A stretch of 64,000 nt of DNA from Marinobacter similis (lineage in GTDB: Bacteria > Pseudomonadota > Gammaproteobacteria > Pseudomonadales > Oleiphilaceae). Of this stretch, positions 49,509 through 59,432 are shown piece after piece; the first letter of the stretch is position 1; each line of letters begins with the position of its first letter. Position numbers and translations under genes: made by a program. Location: assembly GCF_000830985.1 (NCBI RefSeq), contig NZ_CP007151.1, positions 2,356,001 through 2,420,000 of the forward strand. The letters run 5' to 3'. Below the pieces are notes generated by a model. It was given only the letters and a program-made list of their open reading frames with translations, was not told the origin of the DNA and ran no database searches.

Positions 49509-52297
49509 GTGAAGGCGATCCCACCTTTCTTACTATGCTGCCTTCTTGTGCTGTTTCAATCCCCATTGCGTGCCGATCCGCCCCAGCCGTCGCCAGCGCC
49601 GGTCCTGGGCAATGAGGAATTGACCTGGCTTGGCGAGCAGGAAAGTTTCCGGATTGGCGTGCACGTCGGTCAGGTTCCGCTGATCTTCGACACCGGCGAC
49701 GGCACCCTTGCCGGTACCTACATCGATTACCTGGCCCGGCTCTCGGGTAAGCTGAACGTGCCCATTGAGCCGGTAACCCTGGCCCGGGACAGCGAAGCGC
49801 CAGAGCCGGTCACCGACGCGATTCTGACAACTCGCCTGCCCGACGCCCAGGTGACTCCCGGCAAGCGTTACAGCGAACCCCTGATGAGCCTGACTTACGG
49901 TCTGTTTGTCAGTGCCGGCGACGTTGCTATTCGCAGCCTCTCGGATCTTGAAGGCGGCCGCATAGCGATCATTGATGGCGACCTCAGCCAGTATCCGATG
50001 CTCGACCCGGTCGAGAGCTTCACCCCGGTTCCGGTCGACAGCATTGGTGATGCCGTCAGTCGCGTGTTGTCGGGGCAGGCCGATGCCTTTCTCGGACCGG
50101 TGCCGGTGGTGTCGGATTATCTGCAGTCGGCGATGATCAGTGGTATCGGACTGGCGGCGTTGCTGGAAGAGGCTCGGTTGATGTGGTGTTGCAGGTGGAC
50201 GTGGACGACGACCGTTTGTTCCACGTGCTGAATCAGGCGGTGGCAGCCATCAGTCACAGCGAACACCGGGTTATCCGCCAGGCCTGGCTGCAGGCCGATG
50301 TGCCGGCGCTGGAACGCAGTGGCCTCGAGTTGTCGGCCTCGGATCAGGAGTGGCTCAAGCGGCATCCCAATTTGCGGGTGGCCTTCCGGTCGGACTGGCC
50401 ACCGTTTGAGTATGCCCAGGATGACCGGCCAACCGGACTGGTGCCGGATCTGGTGACTAGGCTGGAGACCGAGCTGAACGCCAGGTTCAATCGCTCGGTG
50501 GTGTCCGATCGTGGCGTCGCCGAGCGGCAGCTGCAAGCCGGCGATATCGATATTCTGCCGGGGCTGTCACGAACCCCGCGTACCGAAAGTGAGTACCTGT
50601 TTACCCGCGCCTACCTGACCGTGCCCATTGCCCTGGCCATTCGGGACGACGGCCGCTTCATTGGCGAGTTACGCGAACTGCGCGATGAGCGTGTGGGGGT
50701 GGTCAATCGCCATGCTGCCCATGATTACCTGCTGATAAACCATCCAAACCTCGATATCTATCCGGTGGAAACGGTTGAGGAAGGCTTGCTGGCGTTGTCC
50801 AACGGCGATCTGGAGGTAATGGTCACCCACATTCCGGCTGTCAGTTACACCGTAGCCCGGCTCGGGCTGTCGAATCTGCGAATCACCAGCATCACGCCCT
50901 ACGAGTACGACCTGCGGCTGGCGGTCAGCAAGGACAACCCCGAGTTGCACCGGATTCTGAATCAGGCCCTGAACAGCCTCGACGCGTCGGAAACGGAGGC
51001 TATCTACAACCGCTGGATCCACCTCGATATCGAGCAGGAGACCGACTACACGGTGGTGCGACGGGTAGTGCTGATAGCCGTGCTGGTGGTGCTGATCTTC
51101 CTGTACTGGAACCGCAAGCTGTCCCGGGAAGTGGATGAGCGGATTCGTTCCGAAAACGCCCTGCGCCGTAGCGAAGATGAACTGCGGGCGGCCAAGCTGG
51201 AAGCCGAGCGCCTGGCCCGGGAAGCGGAAACCGCGAGTCTGGCCAAGAGTGAGTTCCTGGCCAACATGTCCCACGAGATCCGGACTCCGATGAACGCTGT
51301 CATTGGCTACAGCGATCTGCTCAACAATACCGTTACCGATCCCCAGCAGCGCACCTATCTGGAAGCAATCCGGGCGGGCAGTCGAAGCCTGTTGATGCTG
51401 ATCAACGACATTCTCGATCTGTCCCGAATCGAGGCCGGCAAGCTGCGATTGGACTATTCGGCGGTTTCGATGCGGAGATTGTTGGGCGATGTGCGACACA
51501 TCTTCGATCTGCGCGCCATGGAGCAGGGTATTTCGTTGGAGGTCAGTGTCGATTCAAACATGCCGGCCGCGATGATGCTCGATGAAACCCGGTTGCGGCA
51601 GGTGCTGTTCAACCTGGTGGGCAATGCCATCAAGTTTACCCACGAGGGTGGTGTCACGGTTCGGGCCACGGCGACGCGGCTGAAGTCCGAGAAAACCAGC
51701 GAGTCGGACGTAGGCAGCGGTGAGGTTCGTAAGTTCTACCGGCTGGTCGTTACGGTCCGGGATACCGGCATTGGGATTCCCGCGGATCAGCGCGACCGCA
51801 TATTCGACGCTTTTGAGCAGCAGGAAGGCCAGAACACTCGGCGTTATGGCGGTACGGGCCTGGGGCTGGCAATCAGCCGGAAACTGGCGCGCATGATGGG
51901 CGGTGAATTGGAGCTTGAGAGTGAGCCCGGTGAAGGTTCTGTGTTTACCGTGGTCCTACCCAGAGTGGAGGCAACCGGAAAAGAGGCCGAGGACGAGGGC
52001 GAACCCAAGGAAGCCGAGCGCCTGCTGGCCCAGACCCTGAGTATTCAGGAGCGTGGCTGGTTGCGGGAACAGCTGGCGTCGGATTTCGGAGACGAGTGGC
52101 AAACCATCCGCGAAAGCGGGGATCCGGAGAAGATGAAGGATTTCGCCCGGCGGTTGATGGCCTGGGGTCAGCGGTTCCGCTCGAAATCGGTGACCCATTA
52201 CGGTGAGAAGCTGCTGGCGGACGTGGAGGCGTTTAACCTGGACGCGGTGAACAGTGCTCTGGAGTCGTTCCCGAAACTGCTTGGTCGCAAGCGATAG
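49509..52297 (+). CDS. BvgS-like sensor histidine kinase with two periplasmic binding domains, one apparent frameshift
   Basis: About 929 residues. Signal peptide (about 1-22), two SBP_bac_3-type venus-flytrap domains (about 35-270 and 275-510; second begins [20 protein letters not shown]), a membrane helix ([15 protein letters not shown]), a short coiled coil, HisKA with [20 protein letters not shown] (phospho-His), and HATPase_c with [20 protein letters not shown] and [13 protein letters not shown]. No receiver or Hpt domain is seen; instead a helical tail of about 110 residues follows. The frame changes near 50180. Start GTG 49509 with AAGGA upstream. No response regulator is adjacent. Confidence 0.88.
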
Positions 52298-52307
52298 TCG
52301 GGGTGCC

Positions 52308-52673
52308 TTACAGGCAGTCGAACTGGGAGCGGCGGTCGAAGGCGACGGCGACCATGTCGTAACCGGAATTGGAGAGCTGGCGAATCAGGTCGTGGTCTTT
52401 CAGCAGGGTCATGCATACCTTGTGTACGCTGGCCTGAAGCTGCTCTACTGGCGGCTGCGCGGCCTCAAAACGAAAGTCGACAATCAGGTATTTGCGTTCG
52501 ACGGTCGCAGAGGTGGGGATGTCTTCACGCTCAACGCTCTCGTAGCCAATGTACGTCGCCTGGTCCTGGGGAAAAACCTGGCTCATCAGGATATCGAGGT
52601 TCTCGCCATGGGCGGCGCCGGTGGCTGCTAGTAGTGTGGTGGCCATGGCAGTGGCAAAAAAAGTGGTTTTCAT
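52308..52673 (-). CDS. Small secreted protein of unknown function
   Basis: 121 residues with a signal peptide (MKTTFFATAMATTLLAATGA, cleavage near AHG). The mature part has QVFPQDQATYIGYESVERED and DFRFEAAQPPVEQLQASVHK and two Cys (one in VCMTLL, one in FDCL near the end) that may form a disulfide. I do not recognise a family. ATG 52673 has GGGAG 8 bases upstream; the frame opens seven codons earlier without one. It is convergent with the sensor kinase gene, whose stop is 10 bases away. Confidence 0.7.
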   Translation of the reverse strand: MKTTFFATAMATTLLAATGAAHGENLDILMSQVFPQDQATYIGYESVEREDIPTSATVERKYLIVDFRFEAAQPPVEQLQASVHKVCMTLLKDHDLIRQLSNSGYDMVAVAFDRRSQFDCL

Positions 52674-52888
52674 GACGGGTGCTCCCCGTGGCAATCAGGC
52701 ATTCGTGTTACCGAGTGTAAACTTTCGTTACAGGTGATTATTGCAGAGTGGCTGGCACTTTGCGTAATGAAGGGCATGAATTTTTCAACTTTTTGCGTTT
52801 GTTGCGGTTCGAACGACGGCCTGGCGGCAGCCGGCGGCTAAGCTATCAACTATTCTGTGAATAAGACAGTCATATAAGAGGAATTCGC

Positions 52889-53533
52889 ATGTTTCAGCTC
52901 GTCTTTAAAGGAGAATGCGCTCCCGGCACCGATTCGGAGACTGCTCGAGCCAATGCGCGCAACTTGTTCAAGGCCAGTGTCGAGCAGGTGGAGCGGATGT
53001 TCAGTGGCCAGCCGGTGGTTATTCGCAACAAGCTGGAAGAAGTTCAGGCTGAGAAGTACCGTGCGGTGCTGAAGAAGCACGGCATGATTGCCTATGTTCA
53101 GCCGATGGCCGGCGCGCCGGAACCATCACGTCCGGCCCCCACCGGTACTCCGGAGCCCGTGGCATCGAGTGCTGCCAAGCCGGCGGGTACTGAAACGCCG
53201 CCGTCAGCTCCGGCAGCGACCACCGGCAAGGTGCCTGACCCAGAACCCGGGGAACGCTTGCCGGTGGCCGGTGAGAAGGTGGACGACATTCTGTCCGGCT
53301 CAGGCCTGAGCCTGGACCCGGTTGGTGTCACGTTGATGGAGCATACCGAGGTGGAGCCGCCGATGTTCCAGCACATTGAAGACTGGACACTGGCGCCCGC
53401 CGGCACCGATCTGGGTGTGGAGCGTGAGGTGCCACCGCCGGTGGTGCCGGATGTGTCACACCTGTCATTGGTCGACGAAGACGCATCCGACAAGCCACCA
53501 CGGTGCCTGATTCGAGAGTACTGCTGGCAATGA
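52889..53533 (+). CDS. Proline-rich protein of unknown function, coupled to the PlpD-like gene
   Basis: 214 residues. A compact N-terminal domain (about 1-75: QLVFKGECAPGTD, ARNLFKASVEQVERMFSGQP, VVIRNKLEEVQAEKYRAVLK) resembles small domains found at the front of several uncharacterised proteobacterial proteins. The rest is low-complexity, rich in Pro, Ala, Glu and Thr, with a short motif VVPDVSHLSL near the end. There is no signal peptide or membrane helix. AGAGGAATTCGC precedes the ATG. Its TGA overlaps the ATG of the autotransporter gene (ATGA), so the two are translationally coupled. Function unknown. Confidence 0.75.
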   Translation: MFQLVFKGECAPGTDSETARANARNLFKASVEQVERMFSGQPVVIRNKLEEVQAEKYRAVLKKHGMIAYVQPMAGAPEPSRPAPTGTPEPVASSAAKPAGTETPPSAPAATTGKVPDPEPGERLPVAGEKVDDILSGSGLSLDPVGVTLMEHTEVEPPMFQHIEDWTLAPAGTDLGVEREVPPPVVPDVSHLSLVDEDASDKPPRCLIREYCWQ

Positions 53534-55724
53534 AGCTTGGTTTGCGGATTGTGGTGCTGGTCATCGCCGTGATGGCTACGTCCCTGTATGCGGCGGAGCG
53601 GCCAACGGTTGGGCTGGTACTGAGTGGTGGCGGCGCAAAAGGCATGGCCCATGTCGGGGTGCTGCGAGTGCTGGAGGAAATGAACATTCCCGTGGACCTG
53701 GTGGTGGGCACCAGTGCCGGCTCTGCAGTGGGCGCGCTTTATGCATCAGGGATGCCGGTGGAGGACATCGAACGTCGGTTCATTGAGATGGACTGGTTGT
53801 CCAGCTTCCAGGACGATCCTGGCCGGGTCTACAAGCCAATACGCCGGAAACAGGATGAGGTGCGACTGCCGGTTACTCCAGGGATTGGGGTCCGGGTCGA
53901 TGGCCTGTATGTCGGGGGCGGCATCATCGCGGGCCAGAACCTGGGTTTCATTCTCAATGAACTGACCCGCAACGCCGCGCTGGTGGAGGACTTCGATCGT
54001 TTGGCCATCCCCTTCCGGGCGGTGGCCACCGATCTGGAATCCGGCGAACAAGTGGTGATGGGCGATGGCAATCTGGCCGAGGCTGTCCGCGCCAGCATGA
54101 GCATCCCCGGTGTATACGCTCCTGTTAACCGCAATGGCCGGCTGCTGGTGGACGGTGGCGTGGCTAATAACCTGCCGGTCAGCGTCGCCCGGGACATGGG
54201 CGCAGACGTGATCATTGCCGTCGATATCACCGACCCGCTGCTGGATGCGGAAAAACTGAACGAGGCCTTCTCTGTGGTGGGACAGCTGACCACCATCATG
54301 ACCCGCCGTAATACCGAACAGCAGCTGGACCTGCTGAGCGATCAGGACATCATCATCCGGCCCGACCTTGTGGGCGTCAGTTCGGCAGATTTCTACAACG
54401 CGCCGATGCTGTTCGAACTTGGTGCTACCGCTGCCAGGGACAAGGCTGTGGAGTTGAGGCCTTTGATGGTGCCGCCCAGCGAGTGGGCCGATTACAAGGA
54501 GCAGGTGGCATTTACACCCTACCAGGCCGGGCCGATTGCCAATATCCGAATCGAGCAGGGCGGGGGGCTGGCCCCTGAATTCCTGCGCGAGCGAATTCAA
54601 CAAAAGGCTGGTGAGCCCCTCGACGTGGAAGCATTGGAGGCGGATCTCAAGCGTATTTATGGTCTGGGCTACTACGAAACGGTGTCCTACGCCCTGGAAC
54701 CGAGTCCCGATGGCACCGTGTTGACTGTGCGGGTGAAGGAGAAAAGCTGGGGGCCGAATTACCTGTCGTTTGGCCTTGGATACGAGGACAACTTCGATGG
54801 TGAAACCCGCTTCAATATCGCCACCGGCCTGAGAATGACCGAGCTTAATGACCTGGGTGCAGAATGGCAGACCGGGGTTCAGCTCGGCACCGATCCCTGG
54901 GTGCGGACCCAGTGGTATCAGCCACTGGATTATGGCTACCAACGTTTCCTGGTGCTTGGTGGCGAATACAGTCGTGACACGCTGGGTATCTATGACGGTG
55001 GTACCCGCCCGGTCAGCGAAGTGGATGTCACTTACCGGGATCTGGACCTGGCCCTGGGTATGGAATTGGGCGGTAACGCAGAAATCCGCCTGACCTACGT
55101 CCGTGGCTTTGCCACCGTGGATGAACAGATCGGCCAGCCGATTGTACGCGATGATACCGTGCATCGGGCGGTCTCAGCCTGCAACTGGTGCATGATTCCC
55201 TGGACGACACCTTCTTCCCCCGCCACGGCGCTTTCGCCGGTATTCGGGGTCGGGTGGAGCGCGAGGGGCTGGGCTCAGACCGACAGTTTGATTCGGTCAC
55301 CGGCATGCTGCTGGGCACCGACAGCTGGAAAGGCTTCAATATGACAGGCTTGCTGTTTGCCGAGGCGGTAACCGCCGGTGAACCCGGCATCGAGAACGCG
55401 GTGCGCCTGGGTGGGTTCCGCCGGCTGTCAGCGTACGCGCCGGGCGAGATTACCGGTGATAACGCCCTGCTGGGTGCACTCTATGCGAGTCAGGCATTTG
55501 GCGGGCCGTGGGTGCCCTGGTTTGCCGGTGCCGGTTTTGAGGCGGGTAACGCCTGGGAATCGTTTGATCAGGCCAGCTGGAGTAACACGGTGCGTTCCTA
55601 CAGCCTGTTTGCCGGCGTGGATACCTTTCTGGGGCCTGTGCAGTTTGCCACCGCCTACAACAACCGGGACGACTGGGCCGCCTACCTGAACATCGGTTTT
55701 TCATTCACCCAGCTGTTCTACTGA
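53530..55724 (+). CDS. Type Vd patatin-like autotransporter (PlpD family), one apparent frameshift
   Basis: About 731 residues: signal peptide (1-21), patatin lipase domain with oxyanion loop GGGAKG (33-38), nucleophile S62 in GTSAGS and catalytic D208 in DGG, a POTRA domain (about 330-400: LAPEFLRERIQQKAGEPLD, LKRIYGLGYYETVSYAL) and a C-terminal 16-strand-type barrel ending FSFTQLFY with an aromatic last residue. This is the architecture of PlpD of P. aeruginosa (728 residues), whose lipase domain reaches the cell surface or medium through its own barrel. The frame changes near 55175, inside the barrel. It follows the Pro-rich gene by ATGA overlap. Convergent GntR gene 7 bases downstream. 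Confidence 0.92.
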
Positions 55725-55731
55725 TCGCCGG

Positions 55732-56409
55732 CTAGGCGTCCTGCTTCTCGTTCACGGCGATGGCGTCCAGCACCTGCTGGCATTGCTGCATGGCGTAGCG
55801 GTGCAGGATCGTCGTCAGGCGCTCCTCATCCCGGTCTTTGATCGCCTGGATGGATTCCTGCATGTGCGCCAGGTTGTCCTCGAAGACATGGCTGCCACCG
55901 CGCTGGAAGGCTACGAAAGCGCAACGCTTGGCCGAGGGCCAGAGATCGTCGATGGCGGCCACGATAAAGTAGTTGTCCGCGTACACCAGGGAGGCCTTGG
56001 TGTACTCGATACCCAGCTCGAGAAACGCCATCAGGTCGCTGGTTTCAAAGCAGGACTTCATTCGAGCATAGAGCGACTCGAGCCGTTCCATGTCGGCCGG
56101 CTGCCACTGCCGGACCAATTTTCGGCCGGTGTGGGTCAGGTAGAGTTCGAGGGTCTCGTACAGGCTGCGGACAAAATACTCGTCCAGGGTGGTCACGAAG
56201 GCGCCCTTGCGCGGCACGTTCCGCACCAGGTGACGTTTCTCCAGCAACAGCAGGCCCTCGCGGATGGAGCCGTGGCTGACCTCCATATCTTTGGCCATGA
56301 CACCTTCGTAAATGCGTTCGCCAGAACGTAGCTGGCCGAAGGCAATCTGGTTCTCAATGTGGCGGGCGACCTGTTCGGTCAGGGTTTCTCTGGGTCGGAA
56401 CGCGTTCAT
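55732..56409 (-). CDS. GntR-family transcriptional regulator
   Basis: 225 residues. Winged helix-turn-helix (about 8-75: LTEQVARHIENQIAFGQLRS, VSHGSIREGLLLLEKRHLVR) followed by an all-helical effector domain of the FadR/FCD class. The metal-binding Asp/His pattern of FCD is not obvious, so ligand type is open. Target unknown. It is transcribed away from nothing obvious: downstream of cls on the same strand after a gap of about 90 bases, and convergent with the autotransporter. Confidence 0.85.
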   Translation of the reverse strand: MNAFRPRETLTEQVARHIENQIAFGQLRSGERIYEGVMAKDMEVSHGSIREGLLLLEKRHLVRNVPRKGAFVTTLDEYFVRSLYETLELYLTHTGRKLVRQWQPADMERLESLYARMKSCFETSDLMAFLELGIEYTKASLVYADNYFIVAAIDDLWPSAKRCAFVAFQRGGSHVFEDNLAHMQESIQAIKDRDEERLTTILHRYAMQQCQQVLDAIAVNEKQDA

Positions 56410-56501
56410 GGTGTGGTGTCGCTACTGCATACGGGCTGATAGGTCCGAGAATAGTCGCATAGTCGGGCCTCAAGAAACCAGTACCTTGCTTGCAGCCGGG
56501 A

Positions 56502-57938
56502 TCATAGCAGTGGCGCGAGCAGTCGGATGGCACGGCAGGTCAACCGGAACAGGATGGACCTGTCCTTGTAGTCGTGCTCGGTCATCAGCCTGCAGTTGTC
56601 CAGGTCGTCCTCGAGCATGGACTCGACGCTGTTGATGAAATGCGGCGCGGTGGTTACGGCAGTGATTTCGAAGTTCAGTCGCATTGACCGGTTGTCCAGG
56701 TTGGCCGTGCCCACCGCGGCGTACCGGTCATCCACCAGAATCACCTTTTGATGCATGAAGCCCGGCTGATAGCGGTAGATGCCAACCCCGCTTTTACAGG
56801 CCTGAACCAGGTACGAGTATGCCGCCAGGCCAATGAGCTTGCTGTCGGATTTCTCCGGAATCATGATGCGCACATCGACACCACGAAGGGCGGCCAGCTG
56901 CAACGCGTTCATGATCTGGAAGTCGGGCACGAAGTAGGGCGAACAGATCCACAGGCGACTGCGGGCATTGTTGATACAGTTCAGGAAGAACAGGGTGCAG
57001 GTTTCCCAGTCATCCGCCGGTCCGGTTGGCAGCATCAGTACCCGATCCTCACCGGCGGTGTTGTTCTGCGGCGCCCAGTCCAGATCCGGGCACTCGTCAC
57101 TGGCCCAATTCCAGTCCTCCAGCCAGGTCAGCTGCAGGCCGGTCACCGCCGGGCCCTCGATCCGGCAATGGGTATCCCGCCAGGGTTCCTGGTCCATGGC
57201 CGTGCCCAAGTATTCGTCGCCCAGATTGATGCCGCCGACAAAGCCGATGGTGCCATCGCAGACCAGCAGCTTGCGATGGTTGCGGAAGTTGATCTGGAAT
57301 CGGCGTCGGCGGACGTTGCCAGCGCCAAAGGCGGCGACCCGGGCACCGGCGGCAGTCAGCTGTTTCAGGTAGGTTTTCGATAACCCGACGCTGCCGATGT
57401 TGTCATACAGGAAGCAGACCTCCACGCCCTGGGCCAGCTTGCGCTCCAGGATCGACTTTATGCGGCGGCCAACCCGGTCCGAACGGACAATGTAGAACTC
57501 CATCAGAATATAGCGGGTGGCGTTCTCCATGGCCTCGAACAAGGCCTCAAAGGTCGCTTCGCCGTCTCGCAGCAAGGTGCAGCGATTGCCTTCGGTAAAG
57601 GGCTGGCGGCCCAGTTTGCACAGCACCTGGAGTTCATCGGTAAAGTACTGGTCGGCCGGCGCTGCGATGGAAGTCGTCTGGCGTTCAAATCGGTTCAGCA
57701 GGTTGGTCAGGCCCCGGTTCCCCATGCGCCTGGCCCGGACGTAACCTCCAAAGCGATAGCGCCCGAACAGTGCAAACAGCGGCACCGCCACGTAGGGCAA
57801 ACCGAGCAGGCCGATGATCCAGGCGATGGCGCCCTGGGCGGTGCGATAGGTCAGCAGAATCCGGTAGATACAGGCCAGTGCAGCCAGGTAAAGCAGGCCA
57901 ACCGCCACTGCCACCAGAGAGATATTTTCCATAATCAC
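56502..57938 (-). CDS. cls: Cardiolipin synthase (ClsA type)
   Basis: 478 residues. Two N-terminal membrane helices (about 5-60), then two phospholipase D domains with HKD motifs H221-x-K223 (NHRKLLVCDGTIGFVGG) and H396-x-K398 (MHQKVILVDDRYAAVGTANL). It condenses two phosphatidylglycerols to cardiolipin at the inner membrane. The start is GTG 57938, overlapping the TGA of the AraC-type gene (GTGA); ATG 57932 two codons later is an alternative. Coupling to the regulator suggests the regulator may act on this operon. Length and layout match bacterial ClsA. Confidence 0.92.
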   Translation of the reverse strand: MIMENISLVAVAVGLLYLAALACIYRILLTYRTAQGAIAWIIGLLGLPYVAVPLFALFGRYRFGGYVRARRMGNRGLTNLLNRFERQTTSIAAPADQYFTDELQVLCKLGRQPFTEGNRCTLLRDGEATFEALFEAMENATRYILMEFYIVRSDRVGRRIKSILERKLAQGVEVCFLYDNIGSVGLSKTYLKQLTAAGARVAAFGAGNVRRRRFQINFRNHRKLLVCDGTIGFVGGINLGDEYLGTAMDQEPWRDTHCRIEGPAVTGLQLTWLEDWNWASDECPDLDWAPQNNTAGEDRVLMLPTGPADDWETCTLFFLNCINNARSRLWICSPYFVPDFQIMNALQLAALRGVDVRIMIPEKSDSKLIGLAAYSYLVQACKSGVGIYRYQPGFMHQKVILVDDRYAAVGTANLDNRSMRLNFEITAVTTAPHFINSVESMLEDDLDNCRLMTEHDYKDRSILFRLTCRAIRLLAPLL

Positions 57939-59017
57939 TTATGCGCGTCCGAAGGGGCCAAGGCCCCGGATGTCGGGTGGGTGCGGGCCAGCTGTTTGGC
58001 GCGGTACTGGGCCGGCGCCGTGCCGGTCCAGCGTTTGAACGCGCGGCTAAAGGCGCTGAGTTCCGAAAATCCCAGCAGGAAGGCGATCTCACCCAGGGCG
58101 TAGTGATCTGCAGCGACATAGCGCAGAGCCTTGTCCTTGCGAACTTGCTCCACCAGATCGTGGAAGCTGAGCCCCTCCCGCTTCAATTTTCGATACAGGG
58201 TCTGGCGACTCATGTGGCACTGCCGCGCCAGGCTGTCGGCATCAATCCTCTCCGTGGCCATTTGCTTGGAAATCAGCCGTCGGATTTTGCGGCCGAATGA
58301 GCGTCTCGGCTGTAGCCGTGCCAACACCGAGTTCACCTGCTTCAGGACCGCGGAATATACGTAGGGATTGCGGCGGGGGATGCCATGACTGAGATGGCGG
58401 CTGTCGAAGGCCAGTCGGGTAGAGGCGCAGTCAAACGTCACCGGACCACCCAGCAGGGTTTCATATTCGCCGGCGTAACTGGGGCTCGGATGTGCGATCT
58501 CGACCCATTCGGCCTGAATCTCCGGATGGATGAAGTGCCGGGTTCGGCTCAGTGCCGCTGCCAGGGTTCGGTCCATGTCCTGCCGGGAGTAGTGGTTGGG
58601 GGCATCCGGTTGCCAGGTCAGTATGGCTTCTTCGCCGGTCTGCTCAAAACTCAGGATCACCGATTCGTTGATCAACCGGTGCAGGCGGACATACTGGGTC
58701 ACTGCCTCACCCAAAGTGTCGCAGTTAAAGAACACGTGGCCCACCAGTCCCATGCGCTCCGGATCGACCACCCGGCCGGCGTGCAGACCCACGGCCGGAT
58801 CGCCGGTTACCTCCTCGGCGTAATCCCACAGGCGGTAGTGAGCCGTTGCCGGTATCCGCAAATCCGGATCGGCCAGCGCCTGCAAATCCATGCCGATGAT
58901 CTGTTGCACCCGGGCCGGCTCCAGCAGGCCCTGGCTCTGGAGGTAATGCACCAGGGCTAACGTACTGGAGGCGGCCACCAGGGGCGTGTGGTTGTTTTCT
59001 GGCGCAGCAGAGATCAA
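57935..59017 (-). CDS. AraC-family regulator with arabinose-binding-like N terminus
   Basis: 360 residues. The N-terminal domain (about 20-200) is of the Arabinose_bd type found in OruR/ArgR-like regulators (GLHAGRVVDPERMGLVGHVF). The AraC DNA-binding domain (about 250-345) has two helix-turn-helix units: DADSLARQCHMSRQTLYRKL and ALGEIAFLLGFSELSAFSRA, with FKRWTG as the family signature. Start: TTG 59017, with GGGAAT upstream, is the best available but weak. On its upstream side, minus-strand TTGACA motifs near 59069 and 59093 could be -35 boxes. It is divergent from the 30-residue mini-gene and coupled to cls downstream. Confidence 0.85.
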   Translation of the reverse strand: MISAAPENNHTPLVAASSTLALVHYLQSQGLLEPARVQQIIGMDLQALADPDLRIPATAHYRLWDYAEEVTGDPAVGLHAGRVVDPERMGLVGHVFFNCDTLGEAVTQYVRLHRLINESVILSFEQTGEEAILTWQPDAPNHYSRQDMDRTLAAALSRTRHFIHPEIQAEWVEIAHPSPSYAGEYETLLGGPVTFDCASTRLAFDSRHLSHGIPRRNPYVYSAVLKQVNSVLARLQPRRSFGRKIRRLISKQMATERIDADSLARQCHMSRQTLYRKLKREGLSFHDLVEQVRKDKALRYVAADHYALGEIAFLLGFSELSAFSRAFKRWTGTAPAQYRAKQLARTHPTSGALAPSDAHK

Positions 59018-59156
59018 GGCGTATTCCCGATGGTTAACAAACTTTCATCCGGGGTTGATACAAAATGTCAAGCGAATGAAACCGCCTGTCAACGGTTTGT
59101 CATGGCAACAACGATAGCATTAAGTCATCAGGTTGATGCAATGGAACGGTGTTTTC

Positions 59157-59162
59157 AGGAGG
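59157..59162 (+). promoter_or_regulatory. Perfect Shine-Dalgarno of the mini-gene
   Basis: AGGAGG, 6 bases before ATG 59169, is one of the strongest ribosome sites in the window and is what makes the 30-codon ORF credible. Confidence 0.65.
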
Positions 59163-59168
59163 AGTTAT

Positions 59169-59261
59169 ATGGAACAGGAAATTTTTGTACCGCACAATGA
59201 GATTGAACGGTCGAACGTTATGGCGCTCGCCGAGTACTTGAACAGCATCTTCTATTGCTGA
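59169..59261 (+). CDS. Candidate 30-residue peptide gene
   Basis: A short ORF beginning MEQEIFVPHNEIERSN and ending MALAEYLNSIFYC. No family is recognised. Support: a perfect AGGAGG at optimal spacing, an intrinsic terminator beginning 27 bases after the stop, and no competing gene. A second ORF in another frame, from ATG 59102 (33 residues, ending NFCTAQ), overlaps its start and could be an upstream leader. The peptide has a C-terminal Cys and an acidic first half, no signal peptide and no membrane helix. It lies in the divergent region of the AraC-type regulator. It may be a regulatory or modified peptide, or a translated small RNA. Confidence 0.5.
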   Translation: MEQEIFVPHNEIERSNVMALAEYLNSIFYC

Positions 59262-59287
59262 GTCTTCCGGTGTAACGCCGATGACTG

Positions 59288-59316
59288 AAAAAGCCGGGCC
59301 TTGGTCCGGCTTTTTT
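59288..59316 (+). terminator. Terminator after the mini-gene
   Basis: AAAAAGCCGG pairs with CCGGCTTTTT around a GCCTTGGT loop (which can extend the stem by wobble), followed by a T run. It ends a short transcript well before the hydrolase gene at 59433. Confidence 0.88.
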
Positions 59317-59432
59317 GTGCCTGTGCTTTGGTTCCAGAAGGACGGTCACGGTCAGGCAGAATTTGCTCACTGCACTGGCGGTGGTAATGTAACCGGTCAG
59401 AAACCACCCGCTAAACCGGAGATCATCTGCCC

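Noticed and set aside
53746..55164. 472-codon minus-strand open frame opposite the patatin autotransporter
   Set aside because: His-rich antisense shadow of a gene with intact catalytic motifs on the plus strand.
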